NCBI GenBank assembly: GCA_977006965.1
Contig: OZ345371.1
Span: 2,604,001 to 2,668,000, forward strand
Direction: 5' to 3'
DNA length: 64,000 nt
Origin: Phymatolithon calcareum
Lineage: Eukaryota > Rhodophyta > Florideophyceae > Hapalidiales
Part shown: positions 22,591-32,698 of the stretch, piece after piece
How the letters are laid out: each line of letters opens with the position of its first letter
Numbering within the stretch: the stretch's first letter is position 1
Program-made: the position numbers and the translations under genes
The notes under the pieces: model-generated
Seen by the model: only the letters and a program-made list of their open reading frames with translations
Told to the model about the DNA's origin: nothing
The model's database searches: none

Positions 22591-22959
22591 GCTTAACAAT
22601 GCTATTGGTTAGCAGTTCCAGACTTCTGACAATGCCCATTGCCCATTTCGCTCGCGCCAAGATACAAATGGGCATTTTAATGGCATCCGCTGCACCAATA
22701 CGATTTTCAATACTTCCAGGAACACCATTGAACATTTAAACTGGGCAAATTTACCAATGAAATAACAAGTACTAACAATAAAATAGCGTTGTACTTAACA
22801 AAAGAGGTTTTCTCTTCGTACAGCTGATGAGCATTCATTTGATCTTCAGCCAACTGACAACGAGCGGGATTAACAGCCTCACTGACTAATTGACAGTCAC
22901 AGAAACGCTCATGCACTTTGATGAATACCAAAGCCTCAAAACGTGAGCCGTCATGGATC

Positions 22960-24000
22960 GACGGTTTTCAGTCAATACATTACAAGCTGCTTAACTTTGA
23001 CTACAGTGCCAAGTATGAAATCACAATTGATGTACGTCTACTGAGCGTCATCTTCTTTGAGGCACTTCAAAGGTCGCTCGGCCAGATTTAGGGCAGTAAT
23101 TGATGTGCGACAAGACGTCCCATTAGTCACCGGTGGTGGCTCAGCCTTTCTCAATGACTGAATCGCTGCTTTCCGCTTTAGACGGATTTTCGACTACACC
23201 TTTTTGAATCTTGACAACACTGGTTTCGAATGCGACGTTAAGCACTATATCGGCGTCTGCAGCAATGTATTTAGGGCCTAGGCTGAATACATGCAGACAA
23301 TAGCTTCGATTGCGCCTCACATCGGCGACGGCCTCAATCAAAACATCCTGATCGTCCCTGCATGCACACAATATCTGTCCACGTTTTTGAAGCGACCTAA
23401 TCACCACGTCCATTTCAGCGACCATATTCTTGTACTTCTGGATATTGTTCTGAAACAAAGTTGAGCAATCATTATTAAGGTCACCATCTCGTGCTTTACG
23501 CACTTCAATAAGTTCATCTCGTATTCACTCAAAGCGGAGGAGAAAGTGAACTTTGACTGACCATCAGGTCTTGCTCTGCATAATAGGCTTCATATCAGTT
23601 ACATTTCGCAACAAAGCAGCATTCTTAAGCTTCTTGGCCCCTTTCATCGTATTGTGCATACTTGAGATTATGTTCGTTAACTTAGCATTGTTCGCCAGCA
23701 TGTGGTTCACTTCCATATTGAGTTTTTGATCCGTGCAGCCAACTTCGGGCTCACAAGCGATCCTCGCAACTTTGATATTTGTGCTCGCGTTATCAGCTAT
23801 AAAGCAAACAACACACTCGTTGAAATCTTGGTTGAACAGCGAGAAAGATTCTTCCAAGGACTGTAAATGCGCTTCGGCATTGAACGTCGTGGCTTCACCT
23901 TCATTTTCACCATCTGAGTCTCCAGTTGTCAAAACGTGTCCCATAGGTGAGAGTATGAGCAGTATATGGTGTGGGGGGTGAGAATTGTACGTTTTTATTT
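22960..24000 (-). pseudogene. Third hAT transposase relic (hAT-3)
   Basis: Minus-strand pieces at 24013-23564 (FIADNASTN..VARIA...CTDQKLNMEVNHML..., then MHNTMKGAKKLKNAALL) and 23503-23141 align with hAT-1 and hAT-2. A trace of the dimerisation region (INCDFILGT) lies near 23030. Trp is retained just after the stop at 23564 where hAT-1 has TGA. The 5' portion is missing, cut at about 24000 by LINE sequence. Confidence 0.75.
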
Positions 24001-24060
24001 TAGAAGCCTTCAACGCCGGTATTCACCAAAAACAGAGCATTTTCCCGTTCATACTGCCAT
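23990..24060 (-). mobile_element. D-family LINE 3' tip
   Basis: tttttattttagaagccttcaacgcc is the reverse complement of the D-family 3' end seen at 41670-41705 (ggcgttgagggcttccaaaataaaaa) and is related to 51357 and 25130. Only the terminus is recognisable. Confidence 0.45.
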
Positions 24061-24119
24061 CTCATTACCCAATCAGGTCACATTACACTATCATTTCTTC
24101 GGAACACGAAACCTGGGAA

Positions 24120-24235
24120 AAGCGAGATTCTAAAATCAGAGAAGACATCGGGGAAGACTACATGACGACCCTGGAACGTAACCTTTCAGGATACGAACTT
24201 AACGAAGAAGATAGACTGAAAACCGAAAAAGCACT
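24120..24235 (+). pseudogene. LINE C-terminal fragment
   Basis: Reads YMTTLERNLSGYELNEED and KTEKAL, resembling the LINE C-terminal pattern (HMETLERTLAGCDLEAEK...AEKAL) at 44.9 kb. It stops exactly at the end of the hAT-1-related fragment. Confidence 0.5.
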
Positions 24236-24720
24236 CACGCTTGGTACAAATATTATTTTTATCGTTTTTTGAAATTTATTGCAATATAATGCAATAAAGT
24301 ATTAATTGCCCTGAGAGGTACTTATTGCAATAATTATTGCAAAAAGTAATGGCATATGATCGAGAATCAAGGTACCCCTTGCCCTCCTCGGCGCTGGGAA
24401 GATCGTCGTACACCGCTGCGGTACAGAATCTGTAAGGGAAATTTACGGAAAAGCATTATAGAAGCTCCCCACACAGTTTACGTATTGCCGCCCGAATCTG
24501 CGGCATCCGATTGCTGTCAGGAATTCTGCTCTGTTATCGATGCCTCTCGATAATTACAGACACGTCGACCGGCATTGACTCGGAAATTCCTCCTGAATGT
24601 TGTCTTGCTCACGCGATCTCTTGGACTTTAATCTCCTGCGAATTGCTCTGTCGGAAAACTACGTCCAGAATGTCAAGCAACGGACGCAAACCAGGCCCAA
24701 AAGAAGTTGTTGAGTCCCTC
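24236..24720 (+). mobile_element. hAT-1-related fragment, 5' end only
   Basis: Begins CACGCTTGGTACAAATATTATT, the same terminus as the right end of hAT-1, and follows it through the ATTGCAATA-rich region to the transposase start (MSSNGRKPGPKEVVE, ATG at about 24670). Similarity then stops abruptly. No matching far terminus was found, so this is a truncated or recombined copy. Confidence 0.75.
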
Positions 24721-24915
24721 TCGATTGTATTCCCCAATGATGGCCTTCTTATTGCCCTCCCGAGTGGGATTTCGTTGAAAAGCGTCCCCTCGAAGATGTC
24801 CCCCGTGCGAGCTTCCATTGAAGAGAGCCCACCCGAAGTTGCTCCCCGAGTGAGCTCCCGATAAAGAGCTCCCCACGCGAAGTTGTCGTCCCGAGCGGGC
24901 TTCTCTTTAAGAACC
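24721..24915. repeat. Degenerate C-rich short repeats
   Basis: Repeated cccgagtgggat / ccccgtgcgagct / ccccgagtgagct / cccgagcgggct strings with TCCC punctuation at roughly 20-40 bp intervals, unlike the surrounding A/T-rich sequence. No function is inferred. Confidence 0.45.
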
Positions 24916-24919
24916 ACCT

Positions 24920-25165
24920 CCCCGATGTGTTGTCAACAGGGCAAGAAGACTTCGCGCTTTCTAGATTTTTTCCCTACTTTGGCATTATTTACTACGGAGA
25001 AGAAGAACGTAGCAAGTGATGGTTACAAGGGTTGGAAAAGATGGAAATGAGTGAAGCATTTGTGAGTTGGGAACATAATTGTGACACAGAGAAGTTATTG
25101 AGACCTAAACTGCTTTGTTGTTGGTAAATCTGGCGCTGAGGGCTTGTAAAATAGAAACATAAAAA
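24920..25165 (+). mobile_element. D-family LINE 3' untranslated region
   Basis: Homologous (reverse complement) to 51357-51600; ends in ggcgctgagggcttgtaaaatagaaacataaaaa. Non-coding tail of a truncated LINE. Confidence 0.55.
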
Positions 25166-25249
25166 TTCCCGCATAGTATCGTTGAGCTTTCGAGCTTTAT
25201 TCAGTAAAGAATATGATAAGACAGGACCCATTCACTGGAGCTGAAAGAA

Positions 25250-25353
25250 GGAGGAGAGGAATTTTATGATATGGTCTAGTTAGACACATATCCCTAGTCA
25301 ACAGTCGGGGTTATACTTAACGACCCTTGCATTAGTACAGACTAAACAGGTTA
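25250..25353 (+). repeat. 5' LTR of copia element
   Basis: TGATATGGTCTAGTTAGACACATA...GGGGTTATACTTAACGACC aligns with 29849-29937. Relative to the 3' LTR it lacks about 60 bp between two TGATATG repeats. Confidence 0.7.
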
Positions 25354-25356
25354 AGC

Positions 25357-26571
25357 GTGCACCAACACAGGTTATTGGCCCAGCGCTTCACTCACTCTTC
25401 TCTCTCCAAAAGTGACCCACCTCCAGCTTCACAGCATCACTTAGCGACCATCGCCATCAAAACAAAACAATACACATCAACGACGTCACCGAGCACAGAA
25501 ATATACCACAGTCAGCTAAAAAATATACACACACACGAAGAACGCCAACAACATCCGAAAACGGCCACTCATAACAGAACTACAAGAGAATCTCGCCGCC
25601 AACGCCGAGAAGCCATAAGCAAAGCTTGGAGAGCAGCCGAGCTTGCATGTAGGAAAAATATCTACACAGCATTCTCCGAGAATCACGAGAATCCCATTGG
25701 TGAACAACACGAAGCGGAAACGACAGCCAAGATGTCTACACCTGCCCCCGAATCATACACGGCAGTGTTTTCCCGTTTGGATCGGATCAATTTCGCATTC
25801 TGGCGCGCTGCCATTTTTAGGCGCACGCCATTTCAAATCTGCAGATTCCGCGAAACGCACATCAGCAGTACAAACTCAGCCGCCCATTACCTTCTTACAT
25901 CTGAAGCCCGATCTATCCAATTCACACCTATTAACACCTAACAAGATTATCCAGGAGCACCAATAATTGAGAATTAAAAATGCTCAACGCAAAAGATCCT
26001 GCGATTCGAATCCAAATCCACCACAATTCCTTTCATGATCGAGGGACTACGTCATCACCAGGATTATACCCAAACGGAAGAGCAAATGATTCCAAATCGC
26101 GCGACAACAATCCAGGAATTCAACCGGATGATACTATAAACACGCATATACCGCCAGTCAACATATTCTGTTGCATTTTTGGCCCACTATTGACGCTCCA
26201 GTCGGAAAAACTCACCTCACGCGGTCACGGGCATGCATACTCGCGGCCACATTATCGACAGCAGTCATGGCAGCCTCCGATACACCAACCGCAGCGACGG
26301 CCACGTAATCAGTACTCAGGGCAGTACAGCGGACCACGGCAGCCATATCGTTACAGGCAGAAACAGATCTACCCTAAGAATGCACGGAGCCCGAAGGGAA
26401 ACAACAGAACATGTTTTTTTATCCCGCATTCAGTCTCATACTGACGCCCAATGTATCCGTCTAAGGATTCCTGAAGTGAATATTTATCAGTTCTTCGTCC
26501 TTTCACCTACAGAGCGCCCCATTCCCAACGAATACGTTCCAGACATCAAATTACCGAATCACAAGAAGTAG
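25357..26571 (+). pseudogene. copia gag region
   Basis: Two frames (25357-25941 and 26233-26571) downstream of the 5' LTR, rich in His, Arg, Thr and Pro. No zinc-knuckle is seen. Assignment rests on position between LTR and integrase. Confidence 0.45.
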
Positions 26572-27641
26572 CACCACCAAAAAAACCAGAGTGCACTTCT
26601 GGAAGAAATGGCTCTTCGTTTAGCAATGCCCGAACAATAGAGTCAGACACTGTCAGAACCCCAGAAAACAAATCTAGACGGAGCTCCCGCAGCCCCAGGC
26701 GATCGCGGCATTTATGCTCTTGACTTCGCAGCCTATCTTCGTCACATGTATCAAGCGCCTTCCGTTTTCGGAAGTTACTAAATCAGCATCCGACTCCCGA
26801 CGCCTGCGGGCACACTACAAGTTGAAAACGCGGTCGTGTCAGCAGGCATTCGTCACAATCTCCTATCAGATCATGACATCGACACTAAATATGGGACTGT
26901 TATTGATCGCCTTTCCCGTGCATTCATCATAAACACCCATTCCCTTTTAAAGAAAATCGTGTCCACTGCCACGTACGAGAACGGGCTCTGGAGCCTACAC
27001 CTGAACCGGCAGCGGACCGTTCCGCGAGGCAAACCCTGGTGCTCCCACAAGAAGCACATGCGTTCTCCGTTCGAACAATCGGGATAGAAAAACTCTCACG
27101 CAAATCATCAACATCGCCTCGTCAGCTTCGAGCACCCAGTGATAAACATAAGTTCCATTCAACAAAGCCGCAAATGATAACTCAGCCTAGCTACCTTTCC
27201 CTATCGAATATGCCGGAAAACACACGCAAGGCCTTCAGCACGGTTAGCGGCAATGTTCGGAACCCCTCTGTAACCCCTGAGGCATCAACACAAAAGAGCG
27301 CCAAATAATTGAACTGGTACCTCAAGTTAGCGCACATCTCTCCGCGATCAATTCACTTGATGGCAAAAAATTAAATGCTACCTGGCCTACCCGCCTCACG
27401 TCGAAAGACTCCTCCAGCAATTACATGCAGTACATGCCACGTAGCCAGAGGAAAACGTGCACCGCACATGTCAACATCACATGTTGCATCCAGCGCGTCA
27501 CACATATCGTCTGATGTCTGTAGGCTAATAAATTCACTCTTCAAGCATGGAAACAGGCACTTCGTCACATTTCTAGACGTGCCCTCTCGTTTCTGCAAAA
27601 TAGAGTCTATGCCAACATGAGACGAAGTAGCCCAGAACACT

Positions 27642-28265
27642 ATGGCAACAATTGATTTTATCGGGAATCATCATGAGCTCTACCCGCAAAAATTCCGAAG
27701 TGACAATGCAAATGAATACCAATTACACGCCATGAAAAACTATTACCGAGACAGAGGCATGGACTACCAGCCAACTATACAATTCTTTCCACAAGAAAAC
27801 AGCATCGCTGACCAAAAAAATCAAACAATCTGCTCAAAAGCGCGTACCGCTCTCTGTACATCAAAACTGGAGGAAGATTCCTTACGGGACGCAGTTTTTA
27901 CGTACAATCAAACATACGACACAGCCACCAAGCAGATACCGCACGCAAAATGGCATATATCCCCTCCAAGCATCCAAAGGCTATACACTTTCGACGAAAT
28001 GGGATACATCCCAGCCCGAAAGGATAAGAAACCAAAGCTAGTCTCTCGATCATTCCCTGTGAGGAATATGTACGGAATAAGACCCAAACGCATTGTCGTT
28101 TACAACCTGATTACTCGCACATACAATCAAGTGAGAAGCATTGATTTCACTCCTTACAACCCAGCACTTAACCCGGCGTACGTACACGGTAACGACTTCG
28201 AGAACAACGAGAGGCAAGCATCCCGGAATCCCAAAGACGTGAAATGCCGTGACAACATCTCCTAA
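27642..28265 (+). pseudogene. copia integrase core and C-terminal part
   Basis: KFRSDNANEYQ supplies the second catalytic Asp region (family LRSDNGGEY). PQENSIADQKNQTI corresponds to the QQNGVAERKNRT block, with Glu of the DDE triad replaced by Asp. FTYNQTYDTATKQIPHAKW matches the following conserved block. The frame of 207 codons is open but the catalytic Glu change and missing upstream part make it inactive. Confidence 0.8.
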
Positions 28266-28299
28266 CTCGCACAAACAGGCCACAAAATACCCAGATGCG

Positions 28300-28950
28300 A
28301 ACTTAAGGTCAGATGCCTATGACAAAGAACTAGAAACCCTCGATAAGATGTAGGCATTCAAGTGGATTCCACGCACCGCAGTACCCATCAGCTCCAAAGT
28401 ACTTCCACTAACATTGTCCTACCGATACTTTCTCTCCGTCAAACGGACCGTAAAGCACGATTTTCTGTTATGGTTTCGCGCGAAATCTATGACTTCACTA
28501 AAACTGAAACACACATGGCAGACAAAACTTCTCTCCGAATGCTATATTCAATCGCCTCCGCGCACAATCTCCACCTCAAGCACATTGATTTACACTCAGC
28601 ATACCTGCTCGAAATATTCCAAAACTCTAACCCTGTGTTCGTCAACAAGCATCGGAACATCCCTTTAGAGAGCTCTTAGGAAACCTGTATGGCACGAAAC
28701 AAGGTGCTTACACATATTTAGAAGCAGTCCGTACATATCTTACTCAGCACGGCTACAGGGAAATCGAATCAGATCCCTGTCTGTTTATCAAGCGAAAATC
28801 GTTGAAAGAAATCATTATCACAGCAGTGCCTATCGACAACTATCTAGTGACTGTCACGCACAAAGAGCTCATACAAGAGTTTCATGTTACTCTCAAAGAT
28901 AAATACGACGTCAAGCGGTTGAGATACCCGACCCAATACCTCAACTAGAA
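28300..28950 (+). pseudogene. copia reverse transcriptase remnant
   Basis: YDKELETLDKM begins the domain, with later KHIDLHSAYLLEIF across frame changes and GNLYGTKQGAYTYLEAV in another frame; the YVDD box is not intact. Multiple frameshifts. Confidence 0.65.
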
Positions 28951-29249
28951 GATCGTTCCTAGTACCCAGGGTATTCACGTATCGCAGCCACACATTATCG
29001 ACAGTATTGTGCATCAACTCAAAACGGATGACTCTAAAACACAAACTTACCCATACGTCGACGGTATTGACCGTAGTGTCGCCAAAGAAACAGAAGAGCT
29101 AAAAAAGAGCATTCAAGTATTGTACGCAAAAATTATGAGAGAGCTTCACTAAATGACGGATTCTACTCGATTCGACATCATCTTCATCGTCATCGTGCTC
29201 TCCCGAGCAACAAAAAAGCCAACATCCCGTCATTAGACGCTTTATAAGT

Positions 29250-29800
29250 ACCTGAAGTACAGTCAATCACACGGTATCCTCTTCTCGAAAACATCCGACG
29301 AGTTAGAGACCTATGACGATGCAGATTACGCAGGCTGTGACAAGCAAAAATCCACGAGCGTAATTGGCACACACTGTACAAGGCGCCGATACATAGGATA
29401 TCACAGCGCCAGAACACAGTGGCGCTGTCAACCTGTGAAGCTGAATACATAGCCGCTGCACAAGCGGCACAGCAGTCACAGTGGCTACGCAGCATACTTA
29501 TTGAGCTGGGCTAAGTGCTTAAATGTCCCACCAAACTGCAGATGGAAAGTCAGTCAGCAGTGAAAGTTGCACTCAACAACGTCCAAACACGGAGAACCAA
29601 ATACATCGACATACGCCATCATTTTGTGCAAGACATCGTCCAGAGAGGCATAGTAGTTCCCGAATACCCACTAATGACGAAAATGCTCGCCGGCATACGC
29701 ACTAAGCCCGTCAATCTAGCGACGTTCAAGGAAATGACAAGCATGATACAGCTCGCTCCAGTTGCCCTTCGTGAAGAGGGGAGCTGCTATGATATGCGCT
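29250..29800 (+). pseudogene. copia RNase H remnant
   Basis: TYDDADYAGCDKQKSTS matches the copia DADWAGD...RKSTSG block, and the plus strand continues with TQWRCQP and a TKYIDIRHHFVQDIVQRG segment (family KHIDVRYHFVRE). Frameshifted. Confidence 0.75.
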
Positions 29801-29937
29801 AATGGGGCAGTCAAACTGTCACGAAGCGACCACTGTCCGGCAATGTAATGATATGCCCTAGTTAGACGCATAGCCGTTGGCAACCGCCGGGGTGATACTT
29901 AACGACCTTAGCAGTAGGGCAGGGTAAACACGTAAAG
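29775..29937 (+). repeat. 3' LTR of copia element
   Basis: Starts near TGAAGAGGGGAGCTGC and includes two TGATATG motifs about 60 bp apart, then CTAGTTAGACGCATAG...ACTTAACGACC. Related to 25250-25353. Confidence 0.65.
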
Positions 29938-30277
29938 CTTTCATCATCACAAGGATCCTATTTCCGTCCTTTTCCAAGAATGGTCTTCCGCACCAAGCCG
30001 TCAGGATAAAAGAAAACAGGTACAGAATTCTCTAAGCAAGATGGTTTGAAGTTCACTTTCTAAAAAATCCGCCGACGCTAATAGAAGAAAGTACGTATCG
30101 AAACATACGGTACTGTAATGACTGTAATGCTATTTTTAATGGCTTGCTGTAAATGCAAGCTGTAAGGGCTAATTGAAGGGAGCTAATCTTTAGAGGAAAG
30201 TAGGGAGTGTGATAGTGGCGTTGGACGCCACAGTGATACTCCATAATTCTGATAAAGAAACTGAAATTTCGAGTGTA

Positions 30278-31017
30278 CAGTCGAACCTGTATAGCTGCAA
30301 CACGGCGGTAAAGCAGGTTGGTATGCAGTAATAGAGGTTTTGCAGTCTTGGAGGCTTTATCATAAGGGGCTACAGAAACATTCTACCCAATCGTCCACGA
30401 GGCTCAGTTGAACTAATCAGTGACCTTTCTCTGCTGGAGCCCCTTCTTGTGGTCGGAACGAATCTTACGTTGCGATGCGTGGATGGCGCGCCGCACAGAC
30501 CACGAACACTCTCCTCTCTCGTCCATGATCTCTACTGCCAAACTCAGATGACGCAACTGCTCAGCAAGCGACAATTTCGGCTTGTTCTCCTGTTCAACAC
30601 TCTCAGCGGCTTCGCTGGTCTCAACAGGATTCATTTCATGCAGGATATCGCCGACAAGTGTCGCCTCTTCCACATCAGCGATGCAGTCATCCTCCTCATT
30701 TGGGCTGACGAGGTATGCGCAGTGGTGTTTCCTGCAGGGATGAGCATCATCAAATAACGCTATTCTATGTAGCACATGGAACTTACTTGGCAAGCAGCCC
30801 TGCACGATTTATGACGAGAGCCAGTCTCTGTTGCAATCCGTGCTATCAAAATTTTATTCAAATTAAAGATGGCATTCCCTTCAGTTGCACTAATGCAGTT
30901 TGCAAGGTAGGTTTAAATTTAGTTACTTTTCGGCATATACCAAATCGGTCTAGGCGATTCGATTGCACGAATGCAGGTTTTGCAGCTATACGGGTTGCAG
31001 CTATACAGGTTTGACTG
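30278..31017 (-). mobile_element. Small pogo-type DNA transposon with TIRs and TA duplications
   Basis: Left end CAGTCGAACCTGTATAGCTG, right end (reverse complement) CAGTCAAACCTGTATAGCTG; the match continues to CAAC (24 bp, one mismatch). Both ends are flanked by TA (30276-30277 and 31018-31019), as for Tc1/mariner/pogo elements, and CAGT termini are typical of pogo. The 740-bp length is too short for a transposase gene, so this is an internally deleted, non-autonomous copy. Inner copies of TGCAGCTATAC near the right end may be transposase-binding repeats. Confidence 0.9.
30413..30805 (-). pseudogene. Partial protein frame inside the pogo-type element
   Basis: A 130-codon frame within the element: an acidic stretch (NEEDDCIADVEEATLVGDIL), then LSLAEQLRHLSLAVEIMDERG and a basic tail. 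It resembles the C-terminal acidic/helical tail of pogo-type transposases but lacks any DDE residue. It is most likely what remains after internal deletion. Confidence 0.5.
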
Positions 31018-31019
31018 TA

Positions 31020-31567
31020 CTAGAGTGCTAAAAAAGATGCCAACCTTCCTCAAGTGGGGAGCTGTAGACCAAACAGTTCCCTAACGCATTTCAGCAAAGT
31101 AAGTTTTTCGCTTATTTTCTGCCTGCAGCCTTACTGTAAAGAAAATATGAAAAATTTATATAGTACTCTTCCGTGCTGTGATAACATCGCAGACAGATTA
31201 GTTTTTTAAAAATTCCGAAGATTCTAGGAGTTTTTTTGTAAGCCACTGCAGTGCGCTTTTCACACTGCCTATATGCACAAATCCAAATGTGATTGGCTCC
31301 AGATTTCATTCCCAGCAATGATGACGAAACAGTGTCCAAATCCGGAAGCAACTGCCTGCAGTGCTCAATGCTTGCTTCCACACACTGTAAACATATTATG
31401 ATTCAACTTCAAATATTCAAATGCGCTCAACTTTGAATTCCGTCTTCGCGCAAACCCTTAGCAGCGTGACAGAAATTAATCGTAATTCATATTTCCTATG
31501 TCCGCATCCTAAAACTAATACCAGAAATTGAGTCAGCGCGAAAATCTGGTCCAGAATACTTTGAATC
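31020..31567. other. No recognisable gene
   Basis: Contains one 89-codon minus frame (31112-31381) with scattered Cys residues but no known motif. Nothing further. Confidence 0.4.
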
Positions 31568-31667
31568 TGTTATGACGTACACAACTGGGCCAAAGGGATT
31601 GGTCCCCCTGATCAGGAAGGAAGTGTGTGAAGGGACAATTAGGGCCATATGAAGGATATCATCACAG
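31568..31667 (+). repeat. ~100-bp direct repeat, left copy
   Basis: CTGTTATGACG(T/C)ACACAACTGGGCCAAAGGG... recurs at 31931-32031 at about 90% identity, separated by 263 bp. Confidence 0.85.
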
Positions 31668-31930
31668 CCCACCTGCACCGTACGGAGTTGAAAGCTTGTA
31701 CACGTGTTTCTTGTGGTGCGGTTTTCGATGCGTGTGGATGACGGCTTATGATACTTGACTGGGTGACCTTAAACCAAGAAGGGAGTTTCGATGTTTGTGT
31801 TCGTACTGATATTCTGCTTAGTGCGTTAGAAATTCCGGAAATATATTTCGAGGTGGGCGTGGTGGGAATTGAACTCGTGACTGTACTTTTGGAAAGCGCA
31901 GTGTATGATAGCGTAAACTGGGACCATAAC

Positions 31931-32031
31931 CTGTTATGACGCACACAACTGGGCCAAAGGGATTGGCCCCCCTGATCAGGAAGGGAGTGTGTGAAGGGAC
32001 AGTTGGGGCGATATGAAGGATATCATCGCAG
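31931..32031 (+). repeat. ~100-bp direct repeat, right copy
   Basis: Second copy of 31568-31667. The pair could be terminal direct repeats of a short element or a simple tandem duplication of a ~363-bp unit. Confidence 0.85.
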
Positions 32032-32698
32032 AATCTCTGATTTCTATTTTTAACTTAGGGAACGGTTTGGTCTACAGTTTCCCACGTTGGGACACGTGGT
32101 ATGATACCTTCTCAATAAGTTCACCTAAATTACGACCCTAATGACGTTGACGGCATTATAATTTCAGCATGTCGCCTTTGCAGAGAATATTCTACCCGAT
32201 CTGACATTCGTCCGCAATTAGACTTAATTGGCGACCCGAGATGCCATTGTGAGGAGGGAGAAGAGCCCTTATCTAATGCTGCTCCACGCGAAGAAGATCG
32301 AGAAAATTGTTCACAAGTATGTTACAGTACACGATGACAATTCTCAGGGTGGGAAATGAAACCAAAACGTTGTGCATCATTGCCAGAATGGTCGCACAAG
32401 GGTCTCCACAATCTCTGCACTTATGGATGGATATCTTCGCCGATACAGCCCCCAAAGTATCTGGAACAATGTACATGCAAAGAGGACAAAGCGCTCGGTT
32501 CGACCAAAGAATCGCAAAGTGTATTATGCAGGAATGATCTACTTCCAGTCCATCTCCGTCTTCATCGTAGACAGGATCATGTTAAGTCGTGTTTTTCATT
32601 TATGGGAACTCGAAGCGCAAGTGCCACTTGTAAGAATTTTAATTCTTTAAATGGAAATAGTAATAATCAATCTGGCCGCTGGTTAGCATAACGTAGCG

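Larger units (their letters stand above)
25250..29937 (+). mobile_element. Decayed Ty1/copia LTR retrotransposon
   Basis: About 4.7 kb on the plus strand with related terminal regions and gene pieces in Ty1/copia order: gag (25357-26571), GAG-pre-integrase traces (27380-27640), integrase (27642-28265), reverse transcriptase (28300-28950), RNase H (29250-29800). Integrase before reverse transcriptase identifies copia rather than gypsy. Frameshifts and stops occur throughout. Comparing the two LTRs gives an age estimate; they differ at many sites plus a deletion, so it is old. Confidence 0.85.

Noticed and set aside
24721-24915. C-rich repeats as a CRISPR array
   Set aside because: No constant repeat and spacer lengths, and the context is eukaryotic transposon debris.
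25357-25941. 194-codon plus frame as a host gene
   Set aside because: It lies immediately inside a copia LTR and is best read as gag remnant.
31855-31890. GAGTTCAATTCCC (minus strand) as a tRNA B box or tRNA-derived SINE
   Set aside because: Flanks do not form a T-stem and no convincing A box or acceptor stem is present.
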